From assembly GCA_902728285.1 (NCBI GenBank), contig CACVBU010001385.1, positions 186,001 through 250,000 on the forward strand: a DNA stretch of 64,000 nt, written 5' to 3'. Within the stretch, counting starts at the first letter, position 1. Every line of letters starts with the position of its first letter. The notes under the pieces were generated by a model. That model ran no database searches. It had not been told where the DNA came from and saw only the letters and a program-made list of their open reading frames with translations. This document shows positions 48,001 to 60,000 of this stretch, piece after piece. A program made the translations under genes and the position numbers. This stretch comes from Clytia hemisphaerica. Lineage: Eukaryota; Cnidaria; Hydrozoa; Leptothecata; Clytiidae.

Positions 48001-51000
48001 ATTGTTGGTCGAGATTCAAGGTACGACCTCAAATAATTATCCGGTGTCGCAGATTTGATTACCGCATTAATTATGTCAGACTCCCCATATCCCTTCTTAA
48101 TGCCACTTTCAATTTGGTACAACAAACTGCTGTATGATATACAGTCTTTCTCCCCGTAACGTCCCAGCTTCCCAGTGATTTTGAATTCTCGCATAAACAC
48201 TTTTCTCATCTCTTCAAACTCATCAGATCTGGCAGAATTCCTGGAGTCATTTCCAAGCCTCGAACGCCCAGGTGTAAAGGGATTACGGGAGATCCTTGGT
48301 ACTGGTTCAAAAGGGTTTGTGTTGTTCATCTTGGGTCTGTTACCTGGGTCCAATACTTTAGTTTGGGTAGCCATGGAGGACTGTCGTGGCTTTGACGAAA
48401 ATATAGGTGTTGCGAAGGGGTCAATCGATTCAAATGGGTCCTGGAAGTCTTCAACTGGGATGTCAGCCAGTGGGTCAGGTCTCCCCCTCAGGATCTTTTT
48501 GGCTCGTTGGAACTCTGCCATCCCCCCATCCTGTTGACTTTCCAAAATTTCAGAGTTCAAATAGCGTAACACAAAACGACGTAATTCAAATTCCTTACCC
48601 CTTGCCCTTTCAGTGAACTTGATGTCCAGTGCGGTGGCGATGGACCACAATGTCTCCACATCAGCTTCAGCCACACCTCTCAAGACTTCATGCACGACAG
48701 ATTCCATAATGTTTGCCCCGGATTGCACTGATACCACCAGATAATGCCCAATTTAAGCAGAGATCAGCATGGGTATGTTGTTGACGCCATCCATGCTATT
48801 CTACATGACTGTACCAACAGTACCAAACCACCCTCTGCTACCAAATGTAGTAACCCGAAAGCTACTGAAAACGTTTGGTGGATGGTACTGGACAGAAGAA
48901 ATTGAGAACACAAGTCATTTACAAGATGACATAAACTAAATATATTTTCTGCTCTAACAATGGTACAGCATGTATGGTATTCAACCAGAACTCTGTGAAA
49001 TCCACATGCTCTTATTGAGCCTGGTCAGAAAGGTCAAACTCGTTACCAGGCCCCAAAGAGCATGGGCAGCAAAGACAAAACACAGAACACTCAACAAAGG
49101 GGCATGGTGACTCTGACTCATAGACACTGATCTGTTCTGCAAAATACTCGTGAGTCACCATGAAGGGATGTCAAATGTAAACAAACTTTTAATATATAAA
49201 ATGGTAGCCTAGCTATATAATATTTATACAAGAGAGGAACTATGATACAAGAAGATATATATACAAAAATAAAGCTATCGATTTAGTGATTCCCACACGT
49301 GCACGATTTCTTCGTGAATGTAAATAATCCAGCCAGACCAGAGGGCGGAGGGAGCGTCCCAGACCTTCAATAATTCATCACACACAATTGTTAAACCAGC
49401 CTCCAGGCTTTCAATTCCTTTAATACTTGGATCTTTAAATAGATACATCATTGAATATGCCTTTGGTCTTCGTCCTTCAATAAGTTTTGCAGTGTCGTCA
49501 AACTAAGTTCATATCGGAAACGTTGAGTTTGAGAATCAAGTCTTTGGTTTCACCCAGCTCAAGCTTTCTTAGTTGAGAAGAATGACATTAAAGAGCTAAA
49601 AATGTCATCAGTCAATCCAACATTTCCAAATTAAAGCAGTTTTCATAGTTAAAATCACTGCTGACTGGCTGACAGCCTCCAAAATTTGTTTTTAAAAATA
49701 CCATTTCTTTGGTTACCATCTTTGATTACGTCATATTAGGAAATCCCGCGAAAAAAAGGCGGTATTGATTTAGACGCCCGAAAAGGGCGTAAAAAGATCT
49801 TTCGTTTGGTATGTCATGATCCTATGTTTAGATCAGCCATAAAGAAATCGGACCCTAGCAACGGGTATGATTTTTCGTTGCTAAGGAAAATACTTTAGAT
49901 CAGGGTCTAGAAAAAACCTTATATCTCAGGAAATATAAATGCTACGGCCTTAAAATTTTCAGAGTGTGTTCAGAAAGGGTATAGGGTCATAGAACGCGCA
50001 AAATCCCGAAATCGATAATTTTTTCACCAAATCTCAAAACTTCATGTGACTCCCACCTTAATCGCTAAAATATTTGTCGTTTTCAAATATAATTCCAATT
50101 TATAAGCTCGTAAATCTGGTTTCTTGATAGTTTTTTATTCAAAAGTCTTATTTTTATTTTGTGACGTAACGTCAAAAAGAAGATGCTCAATTGTAATTGA
50201 ACTCGTTGTGTGACGTCAATTTTTGAAATATGTAGCCCCCATGTGGAAGCTATATATTCGAAAATATTGGACAGCAAAGAAGCCAATCAAATGTCGCTAT
50301 TTACGCGCGTCGGATAATAATGTATTATGTATTCGTTTTACCTGGATACTATAGACAAAAAAATTCTTACCTGTCCATAATACCATTTCTTAGGGTACGG
50401 ACGGCGGTCGGTACCTTGATAAACGATACCGCTTTGACGAAGAATGTATTCTTTCAAATCTTCTTGTGATTGCATGTAAACCTCATCCTCTGGTGAAAAA
50501 ATATATATAGTTGACGCTCTATAATTCGACATTCTCATATTCGCTGCGATCCATTATTCGAAAATGTTGAAAGTCACCGTCAACAAGAAACTCTCTTAAA
50601 CGACGCTCTATTATTCTATATGTTCCTAAGGGAACATCGATGAAAATCTGATTTCCCTTGAAGATTGAACTGAGAGCGTCACAACTATAATGTAACTAGT
50701 ACATAGCTTACACTAACATGCCACCGCAGCAATATAATATTTAAAGAATTCTTTCATGTTTTTACTCATATTGATGTCGTCAATGTCTGTTTCTACAGTT
50801 TTTGATTTTTCAGCTTGTTTTTTAGAATAATATCTTTCTTTTCGCTGTTCTGGATCATATCTTTCTTTTCGCTGTTCTGGATCGTATCTTTCTTTTCGCT
50901 GTTTTGGATTGTATCTTTCTTTTCGCTGTTCTGAATCATACCTTTTTTTCGCTGTTCTGGATCGTACCTTTCTTTTCGCTTTTTAGGATCATAACTTTCT

Positions 51001-54000
51001 TTTTGCTTTTTAGAGTCATAATTTGTTTTTCGTTTAACAGGATCGTAATATTTTTTATGTTCTTCTTTTCGTTTTGATTTTTTTACCCTTTTGTCAATTT
51101 TTTTGAACATATCATCAAGTTTGCTTTTTTTATTGCTTTGATCGCAAAGACCTGCATAACTGGTTATATTTCGTTTTCGGCTAGGATATTCTTTTTTGGT
51201 CTCAATATTCTCACTGACTTTCGTTGAAGCGTCAGCTTTTTTGTCATTAGTTTTAGCTGATTGAAGAATATCAGTATCAATTGCAAAATCAATTTCTTCT
51301 GAATTAAGTTTTTTGTAAAAAGCAAAGAACCATCCTCCTGTATTTTCTGCGAACAATTCATTTATATTTTGATATAATATTTTGTCAGGATTTAAATCAT
51401 CAATGTAAACCCATTTGTTTTCAATAAAAATTGCACACGCAAAATGGAAACCGCAACTCCTTACAATGGCATGTAATTTATAGTTAATTTCTTTCACTGA
51501 AATCTGCTCAAAAAATCTGCAATTGTTTAGGCATAATGGAGTGGAAAATTCTATCAAGAGAAAACTTGGAAGATCAAAAGCTTGAACCTGTGCCGGTCCT
51601 GGACCTCAACCATCCCTGCGAACGGCCGCCGAGCTTGCAAAATTAAATGAGACGATTAAAGAAAACGAAAAGACAATTAAGAAATTGAAGTCTAATGAAC
51701 AACACCTTCTCGAGATTATTGAATCTCAAAAAAAAGAGCTCACTAATCTAGAGAAGAAATTGTCTAATGACCCGGCGTTTCATACTGTCGAATATGTAGA
51801 GAGTAAACTGGAAAAGAAACTAGAAACCTTCCGAACGGAAATCTTAACATCATTGAAAGAGGAATGTAAAAAATCGTATGCTGCAGCCACTTCTGCCAAT
51901 GTCCAAGTGCCTAATGACAATATCAAGACCGCCGTTAAAGAGGTCCACGAGGAGGAGGCAGCAGAAGAAAGGGATAAGATCAGAAGATCAAAGAACATCA
52001 TCATCCATGGTGTTGAGGATCCAACGATAGAGGATGCTACCAAAAAAGATGAAGCATGGGTGAAAACACTCATCGAAAAGCTCCACGTCAAAATTAACAT
52101 CAAGTATATCTCAAGAATTGGCAAATCAGTAGACGGGAAAAAGCGTCCCCTCATTGTTACTCTGAACAGTGAGGAAGAGAAAATGAATGTTTTTGGAAAT
52201 CTCCCAGCGCTAAAAGGAATTGCTGCCTATAAGGGGATGAGCATTTGCGAAGATCTAACTCCAGCTCAAAGAAAAAAGTACAAAGAGGCGGCAGAAAAAT
52301 GCTAAGGCACGAAATCAAACCGAAAAAGATGGAGTCTGGAGAGTGCGGGGTTTTGCAAAAAACGGATTCGGTGTAAAGAAGATAAACGCCAAAGATCGGC
52401 AATAAACCAAACACGAAAAAAAGAAGTAACAAAGAAGAAAGACGAACAAACTAACAAACGAAAAAACCTTAACATACTATATACTAATGCAGACCAACTA
52501 ACTAAAATAAAGAGAAAAGAACTAAATGAAGTGATTTCAAAAGAACAACCCGATATCATTGCAATTTGTGAAGTAAAACCGAAACATTCGAAAAAAGAAC
52601 GTCTCATACAAGACTACCACATTGAAGGCTACTCCGAACCCTACGAAACAAATGCCTTAAATAATGTTGGACGTGGAATCATCGTTTTGACACATAAATC
52701 GATGAAAAATGTAGTCGAAGTGACACCCAATAGTGAATTTCAGGAGGTGTGCTTACTGGAAATCAAACTCAAAGGAGCGGATTCTTTGCTTTTTGGATGT
52801 ATGTATCGAAGTCCAACCAACACGCTAACATCAGCAAAAAACAATACAGCACTTAATCTTCTTCTGAAGGAAATAGCAATGAATAAGAAATACAGTCATA
52901 AGTGTATCGTCGGTGACTTCAACTATAAAGATATCAATTGGGAAAACTGGTCAACTCCTCACGATGAGACGAAGGAAGACGAACAATTTCTCGAAGCTTT
53001 AAGAGACTCCTTCTTTTACCAACACGTCGATGAACCAACAAGAGCTAGAGGTACCGATACGCCATCAATTATTGACCTGATTCTGACAAATGAAGAAAGC
53101 CAGGTTAGCAACATAACCTATCTTTCACCACTTCATAAAAGTGATCACAGTGTTCTATCATTTACGTTCGAATGTTACCTTGAAACAGAATGCATTATTG
53201 AAAACTATAACTACAATAAGGCAGATTTTGAAGCAATGAAAGGACATCTTGAGAACTCTGACTGGGTTACAGGTTTCCATCAAAAAGCAGAAAATGCAAA
53301 CGTAAATGATTGCTGGAAGATGTTGCGAGATAAATTATTCGAGCTTAGGAATCGGTACGTTCCTCGTACGAAGGGGAAACATGCCTACGGAAAAAAGGGA
53401 AGTTTTGCAATCGATCAAGATATTCAACAAAGCTTAAAAGAAAAACGTCGCCTTCATCGCAAATGGATAAGATCAATAGGTACAACTTCGGAACAGAGAA
53501 ATAGAGCTATTTACGCTACTGCGAGAAACAAGGTTACAGGAAAGATCAGACGAGAAAGAAGAACACTAGAAGAACGAATTTGTGGTCAAGCAAAAAGAAG
53601 CCCTAAGAAGTTTTGGAAGCATATCCGGAACTCAATGAAGACCAAAACGGGAATTTCCCCTCTTCTCCTTGATCCAAATGATAAATCATCACTTCGTTTT
53701 ACTGATGAGGATAAAGCTGACATCCTACAGGATCAGTTTTGCAGTGTTTTTACGAATGAACCTGCTGGATCACTACCTGAGTTTCCATCACGAACAGACA
53801 CAGATGTAGCATTCGATCTAACAATCGACATGATCAAAAAGGAACTGAAAGATTTGAATCCTAATAAATCGCTAGGACCTGATGAGATTCACCCAGTCAT
53901 GCTGAAAAAGCTGGCCTTTTACATAGCCGGTCCTTTACATACTATCATGGCCAAGTCCTTCGTAGAAAGTAAACTACCTGATGATTGGAAGACTGCACAT

Positions 54001-57000
54001 GTGTCCCCGATCTACAAGAAAGGAAAAAAGAACCTTGCAGAAAATTACAGGCCCGTTAGTTTAACATCAGTTGCGTGTAGAGTAATGGAAAGAATCCTAA
54101 AGAAACAAATAATGGAACACCTCACGAATGAGAAATTGCTATCAACCAAACAACATGGGTTCATGGGTAAACGATCGACAGTGACACAACTACTTCACTA
54201 CTTAGACAAATGTGCAGACTCGATATCCAATGATAAGGTTGTTGACGTAATCTATTTCGACTTCGCAAAGGCATTTGACACCGTTCCACATCGCAGATTA
54301 CTAAGAAAACTCGAAGCGTATGGTATCAGAGGAAGGGTACTTGGTTGGATGAAAGCATTTTTGTCCGATCGTTACCAATATGTGAAGGTCAATGGAAAGT
54401 TATCTAAGAAATGCCAGGTGCAAAGTGGTGTACCACAAGGAAGTGTCTTAGGTCCACTCCTTTTCGTTATTTACATCAATGATCTAGCTGAAGTTACCAA
54501 CTCAGAAATGTTTCTCTTTGCCGATGACACAAAGCTTGTTGAAGAAATAAATAACGCTGAAGATGCAATTAGACTTCAGCACGATATCGAGGCAATGGAA
54601 AAGTGGTCTGGTGACTGGTTGTTGAAATTCCATCCTGACAAGTGCCACGTGCTGACACTAGGGAAATTCTGGAACATTCAACATGCACATCCTTACGAGA
54701 TCGCTGGCTCTGTCCTAGAACATGTTGATCAAGAGAAGGATCTTGGAGTGATTATTGATAGTGAATTGAATTTCGAAGAACACATCTACACCAAGATCAA
54801 GAAGGCTAACTCGATCGTTGGATTGATTAATAGAAGCTTCGACTTCCTTTCTCCCGAGATGCTCCGCACACTTTTCATTGCATTTGTGAGACCTCACCTT
54901 GAGTACGCGCAAGCTGTTTGGTCTCCACGACTGATCAAACACTCTGATGCAATTGAAAGTGTCCAACGTAGGGCCACAAGACTTGTCGGTGGTTATAGAA
55001 ACCATTCATATGAAGAACGTTTACAAGTCATGAACCTACCCAGCCTCAAGATCCGGCGTAAAATCGGGGACATGGTGGAAGTATATAAACATCTTAATGT
55101 CTATGATAAATCTTCCCTATGTCAGAAACTCGTTCTTCGAAATCGACCTCAACGTAAGCACAATCTCGAATTAAAGAGGAATTTCGCTGAAGACGGCATT
55201 AGAGGATACCAAACGAATTCACTTTACTATAGAAGCATTGATACTTGGAACAGTTTGGCAACCAATGTTGTGAATGCACCGTCCGTAGGGAAATTCAAAC
55301 TAGAATTGACAAACGAATGGAAAGATAAGATCTATAAATTGTAAAGATGTAAGATTGTTTCATAGAGGTCAATAGACCTGAGAAATACACTTCTATAAAT
55401 AAATATTGACAGAGCAAGTATCGCAATTTATTACTGAACTTGGATTAAGAAGAGAATTCAATACACAGTTTGGCCATGAACTTGCATCAATCATTATCTC
55501 TGGATACATAATTTCTGAAAGGATACTAACAATGTTACCTGTTTCTCTACGTTCTTTTTCACAACCGCAACTATTACATGTACCTTGAATTACGGAGCTC
55601 ACTTCAAAAACATGTTTCTCTCTTTCTGATAAGTTCTTGAAAATGTTACTTCCAAAAATCTCTTGAAACTCTGCGTCACTATTTCTTTTTGTAAACGTAC
55701 TACAATTTTCAATGATCCTTGACCATAATGGTTCTCTAATTTCATCCAGCAGTCGAAAAGCATTACTTTTAACATCGTCATTTTCAAATGGAATTTCCAT
55801 TGATCCACTTATTTGAAGCAAATTAAAAAAGTCACTTGATTCTTCAAATGATATTTTGGCTTTTATTTCTGGGAGAAACAAGCGATAACAAATTTCAAGA
55901 AAGCAGTCAACAGCACAAGAAAAAGTACGTCCACCAGTTGATCTGCTAGAATTTCGGAAATGCACAACATTCAATGCAGTGTCTAAATCAATTAAAAAGT
56001 CCTCCTCTTCCATTTCTTTAACTTTAATTCCTTGTACTTTCAATCAGCTTGAGGTGCTTACTCAAACTGGGTTTGACAGTGTTTAACCCAACTGGAGGTG
56101 CTTACTCACAGCTGGCAGTTGACCGTGCTTCGATCAAACTGTTCGGCCAAAAAATTAGTCAATCGAATGTCAAAGACAGGAGACCGATTGTATAATTTGA
56201 CTGTCAGCAAATTCACTGGTTTATATGTCAATTTTTGAAAAAAGTAATGCAATTTGACTGCAAGAGACCTTTAAATTAGAGAACCAAGTGCTTTTGAAAA
56301 TCAAACTGCTTTTGAAAATCCAACATGTCTGCCAAAAGCCAGAAACGTGACTTCACACTGATATTTACACAATACACTTGATCAATTTCCAAGAACCAAT
56401 CAGATTGCGGGTACTCAAACATGGCGGCGTTTAACGTAATTTGATTTGTCAATAAAATCTTAAGGGACCAATCAAATCACGCTATTTTCGCCTAATTATT
56501 ATAGAGATCAGTGATTTTTTACCGTCATTACATGGCGTTCTAAAAGCTGTAAAAGATCCTCTCAAAAAACATGAAAAAATGTCCGCCGCGCATGCCAAAA
56601 AAGAACCACTATATTAAAGCTAACCGGGCAACAAACTTTACAGAGCATAATATTAGCCGGAACATACAATACGAACAAACGCGCGCGCGCAAAAATTCGA
56701 GATTCCTGTCCAATATCCTTGCGTGAAGCTATGAAGGCCTCCTCACTCGCTGCGCTCGTTGCGGGGGCAATAAATTTATTTCACATCCATGAAATCGAGT
56801 GTAAAACTATTACTGTTCAGCACGTTGACTTTTTAACCAGTTACTCATTCATTACCTCTCCAAAAGTTTGATCAATTATCAATCAATTATCGATCAATTA
56901 GGAATTTAGTTCGGGAGGTCGTAACCTTTTTTGGGGGACCTAATTCAAAAGTCCACTATCTTAGAGTGCCTTTTTTAACGGATTGGAATTTTGTTTCAAA

Positions 57001-60000
57001 AGGAAAAGAGGATTGCAGATTTTATATTCATATTATAATATTATTTTGAGACAGGCTCTATCATTTCATAAAATTTCAAAAGCCACCTACTTTCACACCA
57101 GGGGTTGAATAATATCACAACTTCGCTGCTATATTGGTAAATGACGTCATCATTCAGTTCGATTTCCATTTTAAACGAACCAACCAACACATGCGAAGGG
57201 ATAAACAACTCAATAGTGACATCATCATTCTGAACTGTGAGAATTTCGAACGCCCATTGATCCTGAGTGCAGAGCTTTTTATAATCATCTTCATTATAAC
57301 AGTCAACGGTAATTTGCGTTCCATTACTTTCACGCGGTCGTTTACCAGTAGAAAAAACGAGTTTCAAATCTCGGTCACTTTCAATGAACGGTCGGCTTAA
57401 CGAGAATTGGAAACGTATAGAATTCCCTCGGCGAAGGAAAATTCTCGGCGTTGTTTCCGATTGTTTGTATTTCTTCGTGTGATGCTCAACATCATAACTT
57501 TTTAGTGGCTTCAAAGAATCGATTGATAAACCTGATAAAAAAAAGATATTGCAAAGATTATTGCTGCTTTTGTTTTCGAAAACTCTCGAAGTTTCCTATT
57601 GGTCAAGCGCTGAAATTCTATTGTAATGTCGCGTGACTTAGGTAGGATTTCCTACATTTCATACTGGAAATAACCAGTAGCGTGGTGGCTCGACCGAAAC
57701 TGAGAGGCACTTTAAAAAGCTTGTAGATCTTTAGGAAATTTTTTGATTTCCAGAGAAAAAATTGTAATAAAGTCTCTCTACGGGTATGACTTTTTTCAAA
57801 AATCGAAAAAAAAAATTTAAAAAGTCTCTAAGGGTCACCTTTTCAGCAAAAATCAGTCTCTCTAAGGGTCGGTTTTTGGAGATCCCGTCCGCACATACTC
57901 CTCATCCGCCAACCCTAGTACCCCCGGGTTTTTGGCTAAAAATTGTTTATTCTAAGATAAAAAGCAAAAGGGGGAGGTAAAATTAGTAATCACAGAGGTG
58001 CCTTTATTCACCCCTTGTCTTTCTGCGCCCCCACTAAGGGGGAGGCAGTTGGCATTAAATATCCTCAAGCAAAACTATTTCTCTTTTGGAAGAAATTTGA
58101 CCATTACTGGGGGATGCTTGGAAATTTACAGGCAAACCAAAATGGTATAAAAAATGGCAATCATAAGTGTCATTCTTAGCATTTTCTTCTTTTTTTGGTC
58201 CTTTTTATTATGAATATTCTCATAGAAAACATTCTTATAAAAAAGCGTATATGGTGCTTATGGTTTTAAATGACCCACTTAACATTTTAGAAGTATCTCA
58301 TTGCGGAAAATCATCGCCTCGTTTAAGTAAATAACAGATTATTAAGATGATTAAGTATGATGACTTTTATATTCATGGAAAAGTGAGGGAAAATGAGAAT
58401 ACTAGTGATTTTCTCAGCAAAATCTTGACCGATACAGGTAGAAATGAGATAATCTGGATAAAAATGAACGATGCCATAACATGTTTGTGGTAGATTTCCA
58501 CGAATACAAAAAAACACACTCCCTTCTCAAAGACCCGGTAGCATCTTCTAGCCATTTGGGGAAAATACCGGACCAAAACTCGAAGGGGGTTAATCATTCC
58601 TATATTTATTATGGCTGGGGATTCAAATTCCATGTTTTCAAGTCAAAACAATCAGTGGGATTGCGAAAAGTTAGCATGATATTTTGAGGTTTTGTTTACT
58701 TGATTATTTTCAGCAAGGACAAAAATTGGAGTATTATTTTCCACCGAGGACGATATTTTGGCCATTTGTTTCAGTGGAAAGGGGTTCCAGTGGGTCTGTG
58801 AGAAGGGGGTGTAAAGTGAGACTTTTTATTTCTATTTTGATATTTTTCAAAGAAAGTCATTGCATGCAGAGAATTCTTTCTGACTCGAACCGCATTTTTA
58901 AGTTGAAATCACTGCTCATTAAAAGCAAAAGAGATTTCCCCTCCCTATTTGCATTTACTCTTGTCTCCCGAATAGACGGGGGAGGGGGGGGGTCCGAATA
59001 AGCAGGGGGGGTATGAAAATTTTCTAAATTCTAATAAGCGGGGGGGGGTGGAATAAGAGACGGGGATAATTTGAATACAGATTTTTTTAAATTGATATCA
59101 ATTTCAACAACAAAAAAAGAAACTTTAACAAATGAACACGTAAAATAAGAACCAATACTGACAAAAAGGATAATTTTAACTAGTTTAAGGTCTATCTACA
59201 CTGTAATAAAATATTGAATTATTCGAATTTTATTAGCGGGGGGGGGGGGGTCTTAATAAGAGAGGGGGGTTGGATTTTTTTTCTTCTTAACAATTAGCGG
59301 GGGGGACGGCTATTCGGGAGACATACTCTATACCATCGGTAGAGCGATATATCAGTCAAAATAGAGACAAATTTATTTTCCGATACTCGGAGTTTCGTGC
59401 CGTTTCAGGCAGTCTTCAGTCAGATTTTTAAAAAAAATACAAAAACGGCCATAAGCCAGACAATGTCATCCAATACATCCACGCCAAATCAAATCATCCT
59501 CCAAACATCATTCGGCAATTACCAAAAACCATTAAAAACCGACTTTCTGAACATTCGTCAGAAGACATATTTAACAGCGCAAAACCGGTGTAGGAGAGAG
59601 CTCTCAGAGACTCGGGTTATGACATAAATCTGACATACAATCCCCCAGTCCAACAAACGCAAAACCGTAACCGTAACCTTAAGCGCAAAATAATCTGGTT
59701 CAATTCATCATACAGCAAATCAGTATCCACCAAAATCGGACATCGTTTCCTGAAACTCCTCGACAAACATTTTCCCAAACAATATAAATTCCACAAGATG
59801 TTCAACACAGTAAAAGTGAGCTATAGAAAAATCTCTCATCGATAGCCACAACAAACGTATCCTCAAGCTGTTCAACCAAGATGTTCCTACCTGCAGCTGT
59901 ATCGTGAAAAACCAATGCCTGCTGAATGGTGAATGGCTCGCCGAAAACACAATTTATGAAGCCACGATATCGATCGATGACGATACTAATGACGATACCG

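Larger units (their letters stand above)
46450..48707 (-). pseudogene. gag: gag of the gypsy element, split by a LINE fragment
   Basis: ATG at 48705-48707. The first part (47577-48707) codes for a matrix/capsid-like protein ([20 protein letters not shown] is typical of gypsy capsids). The second part (46453-46707) carries a coiled segment and a zinc knuckle [14 protein letters not shown] and stops with TAG at 46450-46452. Between them sits an 866-bp LINE fragment; the two parts are in the same frame when it is ignored (QMYD joins PQDE). The split removes the nucleocapsid from the capsid, so this copy should not make a full Gag. Confidence 0.85.
39973..49297 (-). mobile_element. Ty3/gypsy LTR retrotransposon, complete ends
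   Basis: It has two 452-bp LTRs (39973-40424 and 48846-49297), each starting TGTAGTAACC and ending GATTCCCACA. By eye they are identical throughout. The flanks share CGTG (39969-39972 and 49298-49301), a short target duplication. Order on the minus strand: 5' LTR, tRNA primer site, gag, pol, a purine-rich tract (CAAAGTGGGGGTGAA, 40425-40439), 3' LTR. There is no envelope-like gene. gag is broken by a LINE fragment; pol is fully open. It lies in the transglutaminase intron between exons 50371-50489 and 38082-38183, in the same orientation as the gene. Confidence 0.93.
39086..50059. mobile_element. Older TIR element split by the gypsy insertion
   Basis: AAGGTGGGAGTCACATGAA (39086-39104) and its exact complement TTCATGTGACTCCCACCTT (50041-50059) form 19-bp perfect TIRs. 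Without the gypsy element the unit is about 1.64 kb, with no transposase ORF. Flanking bases fit a TA duplication, and the empty-site-like sequence CCGTTTATCGCTAAAA is seen at 38716-38731. Confidence 0.7.
51560..55408 (+). mobile_element. CR1-like LINE, nearly complete, inside the USP-like gene
   Basis: It carries a coiled-coil ORF1 and an intact endonuclease-reverse transcriptase ORF2, then a short 3' end (CTATAAATAAATATTGAC). The left junction lies between 51558 and 51586. No clear target duplication is visible, which is common for CR1-type insertions. The host ORF is open right up to both junctions. Confidence 0.88.
50713..56013 (-). pseudogene. USP-like cysteine peptidase gene, split by a LINE
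   Basis: It starts at ATG 56011-56013 ([11 protein letters not shown]). Near residue 30 comes a Cys box ([13 protein letters not shown]), then two CxxC pairs about 55 residues apart (CNSCG, CDTC), the usual zinc finger of ubiquitin-specific proteases. After the LINE (about 51560-55408) the frame resumes with a His box ([20 protein letters not shown]) and GGWFFAFYK, then a Lys-rich tail of 9-residue repeats (YDPEQRKER) ending at TAG 50713-50715. That is the C19/USP order: Cys box, finger, His box. A one-base deletion in one repeat (50939-50964) shifts the last part. The gene is intronless, lies inside a transglutaminase intron on the same strand, and may itself be cargo of a mobile element, though I found no TIRs. 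The USP-like call is by motif order only. Confidence 0.6.

Noticed and set aside
50083-50286. Minus-strand ORF of 67 codons
   Set aside because: No similarity and low-complexity composition; lies in transposon-derived intron DNA.
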